Translations under genes and position numbers: made by a program | NCBI GenBank assembly: GCA_020633435.1 | Contig: JACKDP010000001.1 | Span: forward strand, 496,001-560,000 | Direction of reading: 5' to 3' | Source: Myxococcales bacterium | GTDB lineage: Bacteria; Myxococcota_A; Bradymonadia; UBA7976; UBA1532 | Length of the DNA stretch: 64,000 bases | Notes under the pieces: generated by a model | What the model was told of the DNA's origin: nothing | Database searches by the model: none | The model's input: the letters and a program-made list of their open reading frames with translations, nothing else | Shown: piece after piece, positions 16,390 through 25,100 of the stretch | How the letters are laid out: each line of letters starts with the position of its first letter | Position numbering within the stretch: position 1 is the first letter of the stretch

Positions 16390-18159
16390 ATGACCCGGCT
16401 CGCCTCCCGCCTCGCGCCCCCGCTGCTGCTGGCCGCCCTCGGCCTCGGCCTCTCGGGCTTCGCGCACATCCGCACCGGGGACGCCCCCACCGACCCGTAC
16501 CTGCGCTGGAGCCAGGGCTACCCCGTCCCCATCCACGTGCACAGCGCGGGCTACAGCGGCCTGGCCCTGGCGGACGTCCGCCGCGCGCTGGAGAACTCGC
16601 TGGCCACCTGGACGGCGGTCAACAACTCGACGCTCGTCTTCGTGCGCGACGCCGCCGGCCGCGACGGCGACACCCCGGCGATGGATGGCGTCAACGTCAT
16701 CCGGTTCGAGGAGCGCCGCCTCCCCCCCGAGATCGATCCCGACTCCGTGCTCGCCTGGACCTCGCCCGTCTCGGTGGCCTGCACGGGGATCATCCTGGAG
16801 GCCGACATCACCTTCAACGCCGTGTCGTTCCGCTGGGCGACGGCCAACAACGCCCGGGCGAACGACATCGAGACGGTGGCCCTGCACGAGGTCGGGCACT
16901 TGCTCGGCCTCGACCACAGCGCCAACCGGGACGCCGTGATGTACCCCTCGGTGCAGGAGCGCGTGCGGCGGACGCTGCAGGCCGACGATCTGGCCGGGGT
17001 GCGCGCCATCTACCCCGCCGCCCGGGGCCTGAGCTGCACCCGCGACGCCGACTGCGGCGGGGGCGAGGTCTGCCTCTACAGCATCGACAGCGAGGACGTG
17101 CTCGGGGCCTTCTGCGGCCCGCCCCTCGGCGCCGCGGCCCCGGGCGCCCGCTGCGTCTCGGACCGCGGCCCGTGCGACGCCGGCTGCGCCAACGGCCTGT
17201 GCTTCGGCAACAACCAGTGCTCCGCGGTCTGCGCCACGGACCGCGACTGCCCGAACGGCTGGACGTGCCTCGCGCAGGATGTGGGCGCCGACGCCGTGCG
17301 GCTGTGCATCGACATCCAGCGCTGCACCGACGCGAGCGATTGCCCGGCGGGCCAGGCCTGCGGGCTCACCCTCGACGGCGCCGGCGACCTGCTCGCCATC
17401 TGCGTCGAGGCCGGCGACCGCCCCGACGGGGCCGCCTGCGCGAGCGGCGACGAGTGCGCCGGCGGCATCTGCCTGGGCACCTGCACCCGCGCCTGCCAGG
17501 ACGCGGCGGACTGCGACGGCGGGCTGGCCTGCACGCCGGTGGACGTGCCCCTCGGCGCCGGCCGCGAGGCCACCGTCGACCTGTGCGTCCTGCCCGACAC
17601 CCCGTGTGGCCGCGACCACGACTGCCCCGAGGGCCTCGCCTGCGCGTACCTCGACGTGGGTGGCCGGCTGGCCAGCCGGTGCGTCCCGCCCGTGGGCCGC
17701 GAGCCCGACGCCGCCTGCCGCGTCGACGCCGACTGCCGCTCGGGCCTGTGCCTGCCGGAGGGCCGGTGCTCGGCGGTCTGCCGCAACGACGGCGACTGCC
17801 CCGACTCCCAAGAGTGTGGCCGCGTGCAGCGCGAGACCGCGCTGCCGGCCTGCGTCATGCTGCCCGTGCCCGACGGCGGGGCGCCTCCCCCGCCCCCGCG
17901 GGACGCGGGAGAGCCTCCGCCCCCTGTCGACGCCGGGGCCCCCCGACCGGACGCCGCCACCCCCCGGCCCGACGCCGCCGCCCCGCGCCCCGACGCTGGC
18001 GCGCCGCCCGCCGACGACTCGGGCATCGTGGTCATCAACAGCGGCCCCCGGGCCTCCGACGACGGCGGCTGCCGGGCCGCGCCGGGGGTGCCGGCCACCC
18101 CGGGCTTTGCGCTCCTGGGCCTCGCCCTCCTCGCCCTGCGCCGCCGCCGTCGCGGCTGA
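16390..18159 (+). CDS. Matrixin-type zinc metalloprotease with Cys-rich repeats and MYXO-CTERM-like tail
   Basis: A 589-residue exported protein. The ATG at 16390 follows GGTGAGGG and gives a signal peptide (PPLLLAALGLGLSGFA). The catalytic domain holds HEVGHLLGLDH at residues 166-176 and a downstream Met-turn (VMYPSV), the M10/matrixin signature. Six to seven Cys-rich modules follow, with the pattern C…DADCGGGEVC and similar. A Pro/Asp-rich linker with APRPDA repeats comes next. The C-terminus has GGCRAAPG, a hydrophobic helix and RRRRRG, the layout of MYXO-CTERM surface-sorting tails. It likely acts as a cell-surface or secreted protease. The Cys-rich modules may bind metal or substrate. 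Confidence 0.9.
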   Translation: MTRLASRLAPPLLLAALGLGLSGFAHIRTGDAPTDPYLRWSQGYPVPIHVHSAGYSGLALADVRRALENSLATWTAVNNSTLVFVRDAAGRDGDTPAMDGVNVIRFEERRLPPEIDPDSVLAWTSPVSVACTGIILEADITFNAVSFRWATANNARANDIETVALHEVGHLLGLDHSANRDAVMYPSVQERVRRTLQADDLAGVRAIYPAARGLSCTRDADCGGGEVCLYSIDSEDVLGAFCGPPLGAAAPGARCVSDRGPCDAGCANGLCFGNNQCSAVCATDRDCPNGWTCLAQDVGADAVRLCIDIQRCTDASDCPAGQACGLTLDGAGDLLAICVEAGDRPDGAACASGDECAGGICLGTCTRACQDAADCDGGLACTPVDVPLGAGREATVDLCVLPDTPCGRDHDCPEGLACAYLDVGGRLASRCVPPVGREPDAACRVDADCRSGLCLPEGRCSAVCRNDGDCPDSQECGRVQRETALPACVMLPVPDGGAPPPPPRDAGEPPPPVDAGAPRPDAATPRPDAAAPRPDAGAPPADDSGIVVINSGPRASDDGGCRAAPGVPATPGFALLGLALLALRRRRRG

Positions 18160-18211
18160 GCGGCCTGGGGCGCGGTCGCGAGAAATCGACACGCACGCTT
18201 CGCGATCCAGC

Positions 18212-18240
18212 TTGACGCGGCCGATGGGTCCGCGTATAAC
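18212..18240 (+). promoter_or_regulatory. Sigma70-type promoter of tRNA-Leu
   Basis: TTGACG, 17 bases, TATAAC; the -10 box ends 35 bases before the tRNA. This is the closest match to the sigma70 consensus in the window. Confidence 0.85.
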
Positions 18241-18275
18241 CTGCGCCGCTACGGAGGTTCCTCCGCAGCCGGTGC

Positions 18276-18359
<84 letters not shown>

Positions 18360-18364
18360 CCCAA

Positions 18365-18399
18365 GGCCCGCTGGTCCTGCCAGCGGGCCTTTTCTTTTC
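18365..18399 (+). terminator. Rho-independent terminator of tRNA-Leu
   Basis: A perfect 10-bp stem (GGCCCGCTGG/CCAGCGGGCC, loop TCCTG) is followed by TTTTCTTTT. The remaining ~115 bases up to the Hsp70 stop codon show nothing further. Confidence 0.95.
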
Positions 18400-18516
18400 G
18401 GACCTGTCCCCAGGCCTGCCCCGACGCCGCCCGCAGGCGCACCGCGCCCACCCGGGTGACCCCCCGGCGCGACGCAGCCAGCGAAAACTTGAGGAAATCC
18501 GGCCGGTTCGGCCCGC

Positions 18517-20064
18517 TCAGCCGTTGGCGAGCAGCCGCGCGATCTCGGACTCGCGGAGGTTCTGGGAGATGCGCACGGTGGTCTCGGCCGCCGCCCCGCT
18601 CTCCTTCTCGACGGCGCTCACGTTCACGATGCCGTTGGCGTCGATGTCGAACGTGACGACCACCTCCACCTCGCCGCGGGGCGCCAGGCGGAAGCCCGAG
18701 AACTCGAACTCGCCGAGCATCTCGTTGCGCACCGCCTCCTTCTGCTCCCCCTGGTAGATGCGGATGCGCACCTTCCGCTGGTTGTCGGAGGCCGTGACGA
18801 ACGTCTTCGAGTGCTCGATGGGGATGGGGGTGTTCTTGGGGATGACCACCTCGGAGAAGCCGCCCACCGTACCCACCCGCAGGCTCAGCGGCGTCACGTC
18901 GATGAGGACGGCGTCGCGCTTGCGGTTGATGAGCTGGTCGGCGTGGATGGCGGCCCCCAGGGCCACCGCCTCGTCGGGGCTGATGCTCGACTGCACCCGC
19001 TTGCCGAAGTAGTTCTCCACCGCCGAGCGGATGAACCGGCTCTTGGACTGGCCGCCCACCAGCACCACGCCGTCGATGTCGTCGACGGTGCAGCTGCCCC
19101 CCTGCAGCGCCTCGTCACACACCCCGAAGGTGCGCTGCACGAGGTCGTAGGTCATCTGGGCGAGCTGCTTGACGGTCAGCAGGGCCGACAGGGTCAGGGA
19201 GCCCTCGGCGTCCCGCGCGATGTCGGGCACGCCGACCTCCACGCGATCCACCTCGGTGAGCTGCACCTTGGCCCACTCGGAGTGCTCCTTGAGCTTCTGC
19301 ATCGCCGCCCGGTCCGCCCGCAGATCGATGTTCGTCTGCTCGCGGAAGGCGTCCGTCAGGTAGTCCATGATGCGGCGATCGAAGTCGTCGCCGCCCAGGA
19401 ACGTGTCACCGGCCGTGGAGCGCACCTCGAACACGTCGAAGTTGATGTCCAGGATGGTGACGTCGAACGTCCCGCCGCCCAGGTCGTAGACCGCGACGCG
19501 CTGCTTGAGCTGCTTGTCGTAGCCATAGGCCAGGGCCACCGCGGTGGGCTCGTTGATGATCTTCAAGACCTCCAGCCCCGCGAGCCGCGCCGCGTCGCGG
19601 GTGGCCTGGCGCTGGTTGTCGTTGAAGTGGGCCGGCACCGTGACCACGGCCTTGGTGACCGGCTGGCCCAGGTACTTCTCGGCGACCCGCTTGAGCTCCT
19701 TGAGGATGTAGGCGCTCACCTCGGGGATGGCGTAGACCCGGCCCAGCACCTCGACGCGGACGTCCCGGTTGGGGCCCTCCACCAGGTTGTAGGGCAGGAC
19801 CTCCCGGGACTTCTTGACCTCGTCGGAGAAGAAGAACCGCCCCATCAGGCGCTTGGCCGACGAGACCGTGTTCTCGGGATCGAGCAGCAGGCGCTTCTTG
19901 GCGCGGCTGCCGACGATCACCTCGCCCGAGGGGCTGAAGTGCACCACCGACGGATGCAGGATCTCCCCCCACTCGTTCGGGATGACCTTCGCCTGGCCGT
20001 TCTCCACCACGGCCACGACGCTGTTGCTCGTCCCGAGGTCGATTCCGATCGCAACGTCGCTCAA
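18517..20064 (-). CDS. Hsp70/DnaK-family chaperone lacking the C-terminal lid
   Basis: A 515-residue Hsp70. It begins [15 protein letters not shown] (phosphate-1 loop). [29 protein letters not shown] and [13 protein letters not shown] mark the rest of the ATPase domain to about residue 375. A beta-sandwich substrate-binding domain ends at residue ~510. The alpha-helical lid and EEVD-like tail of true DnaK (about 640 residues) are absent. The TTG at 20062-20064 is chosen as start because GGGAG precedes it and the ATG further upstream lies outside the likely transcript. There is no dnaJ or grpE next to it. It is probably a specialised HscC-like or stand-alone Hsp70; the client is unknown. Confidence 0.88.
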   Translation of the reverse strand: MSDVAIGIDLGTSNSVVAVVENGQAKVIPNEWGEILHPSVVHFSPSGEVIVGSRAKKRLLLDPENTVSSAKRLMGRFFFSDEVKKSREVLPYNLVEGPNRDVRVEVLGRVYAIPEVSAYILKELKRVAEKYLGQPVTKAVVTVPAHFNDNQRQATRDAARLAGLEVLKIINEPTAVALAYGYDKQLKQRVAVYDLGGGTFDVTILDINFDVFEVRSTAGDTFLGGDDFDRRIMDYLTDAFREQTNIDLRADRAAMQKLKEHSEWAKVQLTEVDRVEVGVPDIARDAEGSLTLSALLTVKQLAQMTYDLVQRTFGVCDEALQGGSCTVDDIDGVVLVGGQSKSRFIRSAVENYFGKRVQSSISPDEAVALGAAIHADQLINRKRDAVLIDVTPLSLRVGTVGGFSEVVIPKNTPIPIEHSKTFVTASDNQRKVRIRIYQGEQKEAVRNEMLGEFEFSGFRLAPRGEVEVVVTFDIDANGIVNVSAVEKESGAAAETTVRISQNLRESEIARLLANG

Positions 20065-20097
20065 CCGAGGCTCCCAGGGCTGCACGTGGACGGAGCT

Positions 20098-20127
20098 ACC
20101 ATAGCCCCGGTGCAACCAGAGTGTCAC
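20098..20127 (-). promoter_or_regulatory. Probable sigma70-type promoter of the Hsp70 gene
   Basis: Minus strand GTGACA, 18 bases, TATGGT, about 34 bases before the TTG start. No CIRCE-type heat-shock operator was seen. Confidence 0.5.
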
Positions 20128-20200
20128 GATCAAGCACGCTCAACCAGGGATTTGGTGCGGCGGCGTGCCAGGACGGGCACCGCAGCGTCGCTGGACCGCC

Positions 20201-20911
20201 TCAGACCCGGCCGAGGCGCAGCTTCCAGACGAGGGTGAAGGCCTCCGCGAAGATGCCCCCGGACATCTTGGACTTGCCGGCCACGCGGTCCGCGAAGCGG
20301 ATGGGCACCTCGACCGGCCGGAAGCCCTTCTCGGCCGCCCGGAACGTCAGCTCGATCTGGAAGCCGTAGCCGACGGCGGAAATGCCATCGAGATCAATGG
20401 CCTCCAGCACCTCCCGGCGGAAGCACTTGAAGCCCCCCGTCAGGTCGCTCACCGGCACGCCCAGCACCGTCCGTGCGTACAGGCTGCCACCCCGGCTGAC
20501 GAGCTTGCGGTACCACGGCCAGTTCACCGTGCCGCCCCCCTTCACCCAGCGGCTGCCGAGGGCGAAGTCGGCGTCGCGGGTGGCCGCCAGCAGCGTCGGC
20601 AGCACCTGCGGGTCGTGGCTGAAGTCGGCGTCCATCTCGAACAGATGGGTGTACTCGCGGGCCAGACCCCACTTGAAGCCGGCGATGTACGCCGTCCCCA
20701 GGCCGAGCTTGCCCTCTCTGTGCAGGACGTGCACCCGCGGATCGGCGGCGGCCCGCTCGTCGGCGAGCTGCCCCGTCCCGTCGGGCGACCCGTCGTCCAC
20801 GATCAGGATGTGGGCGACGGGCAACGCCGCGAGCACCCGATCCAGCAGCTCGGGCAGGTTCTCGCGCTCGTTGTAGGTGGGGATGATGATCAGCGGACGC
20901 GGCTCGCTCAT
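20201..20911 (-). CDS. Polyprenol-phosphate mannosyl/glucosyltransferase (GT2, DPM1-like)
   Basis: A 236-residue GT2 glycosyltransferase. The ATG at 20909-20911 follows GGAGGAG. It opens with IIIPTYNERENLPELL. ILIVDDGSPDGTG is the nucleotide-binding motif, FEMDADFSHDP the metal-binding DxD, and GSRWVKGGGTVNWP the acceptor region. The length and motif spacing match soluble Dpm1/Ppm1-like polyprenol-phosphate mannose synthases without the C-terminal membrane domain. It would load a sugar on undecaprenyl phosphate for envelope or protein glycosylation. It lies 43 bases downstream of hppD on the same strand and may be read from the same transcript, though there is no metabolic link. Confidence 0.88.
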   Translation of the reverse strand: MSEPRPLIIIPTYNERENLPELLDRVLAALPVAHILIVDDGSPDGTGQLADERAAADPRVHVLHREGKLGLGTAYIAGFKWGLAREYTHLFEMDADFSHDPQVLPTLLAATRDADFALGSRWVKGGGTVNWPWYRKLVSRGGSLYARTVLGVPVSDLTGGFKCFRREVLEAIDLDGISAVGYGFQIELTFRAAEKGFRPVEVPIRFADRVAGKSKMSGGIFAEAFTLVWKLRLGRV

Positions 20912-20954
20912 GGGCTCCTCCGAAACGGCGCACCATCCTACCCGCGGCGCGCCC

Positions 20955-21977
20955 TCAGAGCACCCCGCGTCGCTCCTGATCGCGCTCGATGGAGCGGAAG
21001 AGGGCCCCGAAGTTCCCTTCCCCGAAGGACAAGTGGTTCCGGCGCTGGATGAGCTCGATGAAGATGGGGCCGACCAGGTTCTGGGTGAAGATCTGCAGCA
21101 GGTAGCCGGCCTCGTCGCCATCCACCAGGATCTGCAGGGCCTCCAGCCGCGCCGGATCCTCGCGCACCCCGGGCACCCGCTCGAACACCGTGCGGTAGTA
21201 CGCCGCGTCGATGTCGAGGAAGCGCACCGGCCCGCCGCGCATGCGGTCGAGGCTGCCGATCAGGTCGTCGGTCAGGAACGCGATGTGCTGGACGCCCGGC
21301 CCGCGGTAGTCGCGCAGGTACTCCTCGATCTGGCTCTTCTCCTCCGTCCCCTCGTTGATGGGGATGCAGAAGCTGCCGCACGGCGAGCGCAGCGCGTGGC
21401 TGTACAGGCCGGTGCGCTCCCCGCGGATGTCGAAGGTGCGCACCTCGGTGAAGCCCAGGACGTCCTGGTAGAAGCTCGACCACCGCGCCAGCGTGCCCTG
21501 GTAGACGTTGTTGGTCAGGTGGTCGACCGCCAGGAAGCCCGCGTCGGGCACCACCAGGGGCGCCGGGTGCGCCGCCAGCTCGCCCCAGAAGCGCTCCGGC
21601 GTGACGAAGTACACGAGGCTGTCGCCCACGCCGAGGATGGCCGGCACGTCGTACGGCACCCCCGGACCCGCCCACGGCCGGGCCCCGCGCGCCACGGCCG
21701 CCTGGAAGGCCGCCTGCGGATCCTCGACCCAGAGGCCGAGCCCGCAGACCGACGCCCCGTGCGCCGCGCCGAAGTCGGCGGCGAAGCCCCGCGGCTGCGC
21801 GTTCACCAGGAACCGGATGTCATGCTGCCGAAAGACCTCGACGGCGGCGCTGCGGTGCTGGTGCGTGCGCGAGAAGCCGAACGCGGCGAAGAGCTCGCCC
21901 AGGCCCGCGGCGTCCAGCGCCCCGCCCGGGGCCCACTCAACGAACGCGATCCCCTTGATCCCACACGGGTTTTCCAT
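20955..21977 (-). CDS. hppD: 4-hydroxyphenylpyruvate dioxygenase
   Basis: A 340-residue vicinal-oxygen-chelate enzyme that converts 4-hydroxyphenylpyruvate to homogentisate. The three Fe(II) ligands are visible: His153 (VDHLTNNV), His231 (VQHIAFLTDD) and Glu308 (FIELIQRR). The C-terminal FGEGNFGALFRSIERDQ helix that closes the active site is present. The ATG overlaps the hmgA stop (TGATG), so translation is probably coupled. The gene order places the producing enzyme downstream of the consuming one. LysR-type control by the divergent gene is inferred. Confidence 0.97.
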   Translation of the reverse strand: MENPCGIKGIAFVEWAPGGALDAAGLGELFAAFGFSRTHQHRSAAVEVFRQHDIRFLVNAQPRGFAADFGAAHGASVCGLGLWVEDPQAAFQAAVARGARPWAGPGVPYDVPAILGVGDSLVYFVTPERFWGELAAHPAPLVVPDAGFLAVDHLTNNVYQGTLARWSSFYQDVLGFTEVRTFDIRGERTGLYSHALRSPCGSFCIPINEGTEEKSQIEEYLRDYRGPGVQHIAFLTDDLIGSLDRMRGGPVRFLDIDAAYYRTVFERVPGVREDPARLEALQILVDGDEAGYLLQIFTQNLVGPIFIELIQRRNHLSFGEGNFGALFRSIERDQERRGVL

Positions 21978-23086
21978 CAGAGCGCCCCCTTCTCCATCCA
22001 GCTCTTCCAGTAGGTCGGATCACAGACCGCGCGGCCGGCGGTCGTCAGCTCAAGCGGCTCGCGGGTGTCCACCATCACGGCCTTCTCGCTCGTCCGCTGC
22101 TTGTCGCGCGCGGCGGCGACGGCCCCGGGCTGCGGGCCGTGGTGGATGCCCTGCGGGTGGAACGTCACCAGCCCCGGGCGGATGCCGGCCCGGCTGAAGA
22201 AGTCCCCGTCGTGGTAGAACAGCACCTCGTCGTAGTCGATGTTGGCGTGGAAGAACGGCACCTTGAGGGCGCCCGGATCCCCCGTCTCCAGCGGCCGCGG
22301 CAGGAACGTGCAGATGACCGCGCCCGGCATCGTGAAGGTGCAGTGCGCCGTCGGCGGCAGGTGGTAGCGCTCGCTGCTCACCGGCCGGATGTCGTCGATG
22401 TTCAGCCGCCAGACCGACAGATCCCCCTTCCAGCCCACCGTCGTGATGGGGTGGTGGGGGTACTCGACGCGGGTCAGCCGGCCGCCGCGCTTGATCCAGA
22501 GGTTCCAGCGGGTGCGCCCGGGCTCCTCGGCCATGGGCCCCGGCGCGGGCACCTCGATGACGTCGGGATCGAAGAGGGCGTGGCGGCCCAGCAGCCCACG
22601 GTCGGGCAGGCCCACCGGGCCCCGGCTCTCCACCGTGAACAGGTCGGTCACCTCCACCGGGCGCACGCGATAGACGGTGCCCCGCGGGATGACCAGGTAG
22701 TCGCCGCGGCGGTACGTGATGGGCCCGAAGTCGGTCTCCAGCGTGCCGGCGCCCTGGTGCACGAAGAGCACGTCGTCGCCATCGGCGTTGCGCACGCAGT
22801 CGGCCATCGGGGCCGCGATGCGCGCGTAGCCCAGGCTCACGCTGCTGTTCTGCAGGAACTCCACCCGCCCGAGGGGGCCGTGCTCGGCGCGCTCCGGCAG
22901 GGTGTCCACCGCCAGGCACTCCGGCCGGCAGTCGCCCTCGATGGCCGTCCACCCCAGGGGGGATCGGCTGCGGTACAGGTGGCTCACGCGGCCGAAGAAG
23001 CCCTCCCGGCCGAACTCCTCCTCCACCGTCCCCTCGGGCAGATCCACATGGGCCTGCCGCGTCACGCGCCCGCGCTGCTGGTACAT
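21977..23086 (-). CDS. hmgA: Homogentisate 1,2-dioxygenase family protein
   Basis: A 369-residue cupin dioxygenase of the homogentisate dioxygenase family, opening the homogentisate ring to maleylacetoacetate. Family landmarks include NADGDDVLFVHQGAGTLETDFG, YLVIPRGTVYRV, PFFHANIDYDEVLFYHDGDF and TFHPQGIHHGPQPGA, which carry the iron-binding His and Glu residues. It is shorter than the classical ~430-residue enzyme and belongs to the short bacterial group. The ATG at 23086 is preferred over the adjacent GTG at 23089 because GGAGGAGG then sits at a normal distance. It is the first gene of the hmgA-hppD unit. No maleylacetoacetate isomerase or fumarylacetoacetase is in the window. Confidence 0.92.
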   Translation of the reverse strand: MYQQRGRVTRQAHVDLPEGTVEEEFGREGFFGRVSHLYRSRSPLGWTAIEGDCRPECLAVDTLPERAEHGPLGRVEFLQNSSVSLGYARIAAPMADCVRNADGDDVLFVHQGAGTLETDFGPITYRRGDYLVIPRGTVYRVRPVEVTDLFTVESRGPVGLPDRGLLGRHALFDPDVIEVPAPGPMAEEPGRTRWNLWIKRGGRLTRVEYPHHPITTVGWKGDLSVWRLNIDDIRPVSSERYHLPPTAHCTFTMPGAVICTFLPRPLETGDPGALKVPFFHANIDYDEVLFYHDGDFFSRAGIRPGLVTFHPQGIHHGPQPGAVAAARDKQRTSEKAVMVDTREPLELTTAGRAVCDPTYWKSWMEKGAL

Positions 23087-23141
23087 CACGCCTCCTCCGG
23101 TCCACCCGCCTGGGCCCAGGTTCGCGCTGGCACACCATCGG

Positions 23142-23171
23142 CTGAAAGCATAAACTTCAGACGATCTTGAA
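23142..23171. promoter_or_regulatory. Inverted repeats in the hmgA/LysR intergenic region (candidate LysR operator)
   Basis: Two overlapping dyads share a half-site: CTGAA-N9-TTCAG at 23142-23160 and TTCA-N8-TGAA at 23156-23171. A TATGCT -10-like box for hmgA lies inside the first dyad on the minus strand, with no good -35 box, as is usual for activator-dependent promoters. Confidence 0.5.
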
Positions 23172-23190
23172 CAGAAAAACGGATGACTAC

Positions 23191-24084
23191 ATGGCCCTGA
23201 CCCTCGACGCCCTGGAGGTCCTCGACGCCGTCGATCGAGCCGGCAGTTTCGGGAGCGCCGCCCGTGCCCTGCACCGCGCCCAGTCGGCCGTCTCCTACGC
23301 CATCCGCCAGCTCGAGGAGGCCCTGGGCGTCGCGCTCTTCGACCGCTCGGGGCACCGCGCCGTCCTCACGCCGGCGGGCCGGGCCACCCTCGACGAGGCC
23401 CGCGGCGTCCTGGCCCGCGTCCGCCGCCTGGAGCACCTGGCCCTCCGGTTTCAGGGGGGCTACGAGCCGCACCTGGCCGTGATCATCGACGGCATCCTGC
23501 CCATGGGCCCCATCATGGAGGTCCTGCGGCGGCTGGCGGACGAGCGGGTGCCGACCCGCATCCAGCTCAAGGTGGAGTTCCTCGGCGGCGTCCAGGACCG
23601 GTTCGAGGCGGACGCCGCCGACCTGATGCTCGTCAAGGACTACACCCGCGATCCCCGGCTGGTGGCGCGCCCCCTGCCCAGCGTGGCCTGCGCCCTCGTC
23701 GCCGCCGCCGACCACCCCCTCGCCGGCCGCCGCGACCTGGAGTTGCTCGACCTGCACGAGCACGTCGAGCTGACGGTGCACGACTCCAGCACCTCGCGCC
23801 GCCTCGTCGACCAGCGCCTGTTCGGCGGCCCGCGCGTCTTCTACCTGAGCGACTTCAACACCAAGCGCGAGGCCCTGCGCCGCGGCCTCGGCTACGGCTG
23901 GATGCCCGGCTACCTCATCGACGACGATCTGGCGCGCGGCGCCCTCGTCGTCCTCGACTACCGCCCGGGGGCGCGCTTCACGTTCACGCCGGCGCTGGTG
24001 CACCCCGTCGACCGCCCGCTCGGCCGCACGGGCCTGCGGTTCTTCGAGCTGCTCACGGCGCCAGGGCCAGCAGCCGCGCCGTGA
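23191..24084 (+). CDS. LysR-family transcriptional regulator, probably of hmgA-hppD
   Basis: A 297-residue LysR protein. The winged-helix domain covers residues 1-60 (FGSAARALHRAQSAVSYAIR is the recognition segment). The effector-binding domain starts near residue 90 (HLAVIIDGILPMGPI). The ATG at 23191 is used; a TTG eight codons upstream is possible, but neither has a strong ribosome site. It is divergent from hmgA with dyads between, the classic LysR arrangement, so control of tyrosine degradation is likely; homogentisate or 4-hydroxyphenylpyruvate as inducer would be a guess. The 3' end overlaps the convergent lpxB gene by 32 bases. Confidence 0.9.
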   Translation: MALTLDALEVLDAVDRAGSFGSAARALHRAQSAVSYAIRQLEEALGVALFDRSGHRAVLTPAGRATLDEARGVLARVRRLEHLALRFQGGYEPHLAVIIDGILPMGPIMEVLRRLADERVPTRIQLKVEFLGGVQDRFEADAADLMLVKDYTRDPRLVARPLPSVACALVAAADHPLAGRRDLELLDLHEHVELTVHDSSTSRRLVDQRLFGGPRVFYLSDFNTKREALRRGLGYGWMPGYLIDDDLARGALVVLDYRPGARFTFTPALVHPVDRPLGRTGLRFFELLTAPGPAAAP

Positions 24085-25099
24085 CGCGGTCGGCCAGGCC
24101 GGGCCGGCCGCAGCGCGCTCGCAGCGCCGCGACGTCCGCCGTCGGCGGCGCGTCGAGCAAGCCCGCCGCCGCCGCCGCCACCGCCGCGGCCGTGCAGCCC
24201 GCCTGGACGCACTCCGGGAAGGCGCCGCGCCCCAGCACCAGGTTCGGAAGGCCGACCCACGGCACCCGCACGAGCCGCCGCGCCACCGCCGCCGAGGCCG
24301 GGTGCAGCGCCGCCAGCGTCACCGGCGGCCGGCCGGCCAGCGCGGCCTCCAGTGTCGCCGTCCCCGCCCCCGCGAGCGCGATCCGGGACGCCGCCAGCGC
24401 CGCCGGGGCCGAGGCGGCGAGGTGCACGGGCAGCCCGCTCGCCGCCACCGCCCGCTGGATCCACCCCCGATCCACCGTCGACGCGATGGCCAGGTGGGCC
24501 TCCAGGTCGGGCCGCCCCCGACGCAGCCGCGCGAGGGCCGCCAGCATCACGGGCAGCAGGCGGCGCACCGCCGCGTCCCGGCTGCCCGGCAGCAGCGCGA
24601 CGCCCGCCCCCAGGCCCGGCGCGGGGGCCTCGGCCAGCGGGTGACCCACCCACTCCGCGCTCACGCCCCTTGACCGAAACCACTCGACTTCAAAGGGAAA
24701 AAGGCAGCCCACCCAGGCCGCCCGCGCCACGTCCCGCGCCCGCCACGGGCGCCAGGCCCAGGCCTGCGGAGGGGCCAGCCAGGCCACGGGCACGGGGGCC
24801 TGGGCCAGCAGCCGGCGGTTCAGCTCCGGGAAGTCCACGAGGAGGGCGGCGTCCACGCCGGCCAGCGCGGCGCGCAGGCGACGCCAGACCCCCAGGAAGG
24901 CCGGCGCCGTGCCCACGGCCTCCACCAGCCCGTGCGCCGCGAGCTCGCGGGCGTGACCCAGCAGCCCGAGGCCCGCCGCCGCCGAGGCGTCGCCCCCGAC
25001 GCCCACGACGTCGTGGCCAGCGGCGACGAGCCGGGCGACCACCGGGGCCAGCAGGGCGTCGCCGGAGGCCTCCCCCGCCACCACCAGGAAGCGGGCCAC
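24053..25099 (-). CDS. lpxB: Lipid-A-disaccharide synthase
   Basis: A 348-residue GT19 enzyme joining UDP-diacylglucosamine and lipid X at the inner membrane. The N-terminus FLVVAGEASGDALLAPVV and the later VDFPELNRRL, LPGSRDAAVRRLLP, AGAGTATLEAALAGRPPV and PWVGLPNLVLGRGAFPE are LpxB landmarks. The GTG at 25097-25099 starts one base past the stop of the Gfo/Idh gene, indicating coupled translation. An open frame continues upstream but is an artefact. It is slightly shorter than the E. coli enzyme (382). Its presence supports a lipopolysaccharide-bearing outer membrane. Confidence 0.92.
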   Translation of the reverse strand: MARFLVVAGEASGDALLAPVVARLVAAGHDVVGVGGDASAAAGLGLLGHARELAAHGLVEAVGTAPAFLGVWRRLRAALAGVDAALLVDFPELNRRLLAQAPVPVAWLAPPQAWAWRPWRARDVARAAWVGCLFPFEVEWFRSRGVSAEWVGHPLAEAPAPGLGAGVALLPGSRDAAVRRLLPVMLAALARLRRGRPDLEAHLAIASTVDRGWIQRAVAASGLPVHLAASAPAALAASRIALAGAGTATLEAALAGRPPVTLAALHPASAAVARRLVRVPWVGLPNLVLGRGAFPECVQAGCTAAAVAAAAAGLLDAPPTADVAALRARCGRPGLADRVTARLLALAP

Positions 25100-25100
25100 C

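Noticed and set aside
23129..23142. GG-N10-GC resembling a sigma54 promoter before the LysR gene
   Set aside because: Only the dinucleotides match; the -12 element reads CGGC instead of TTGC.
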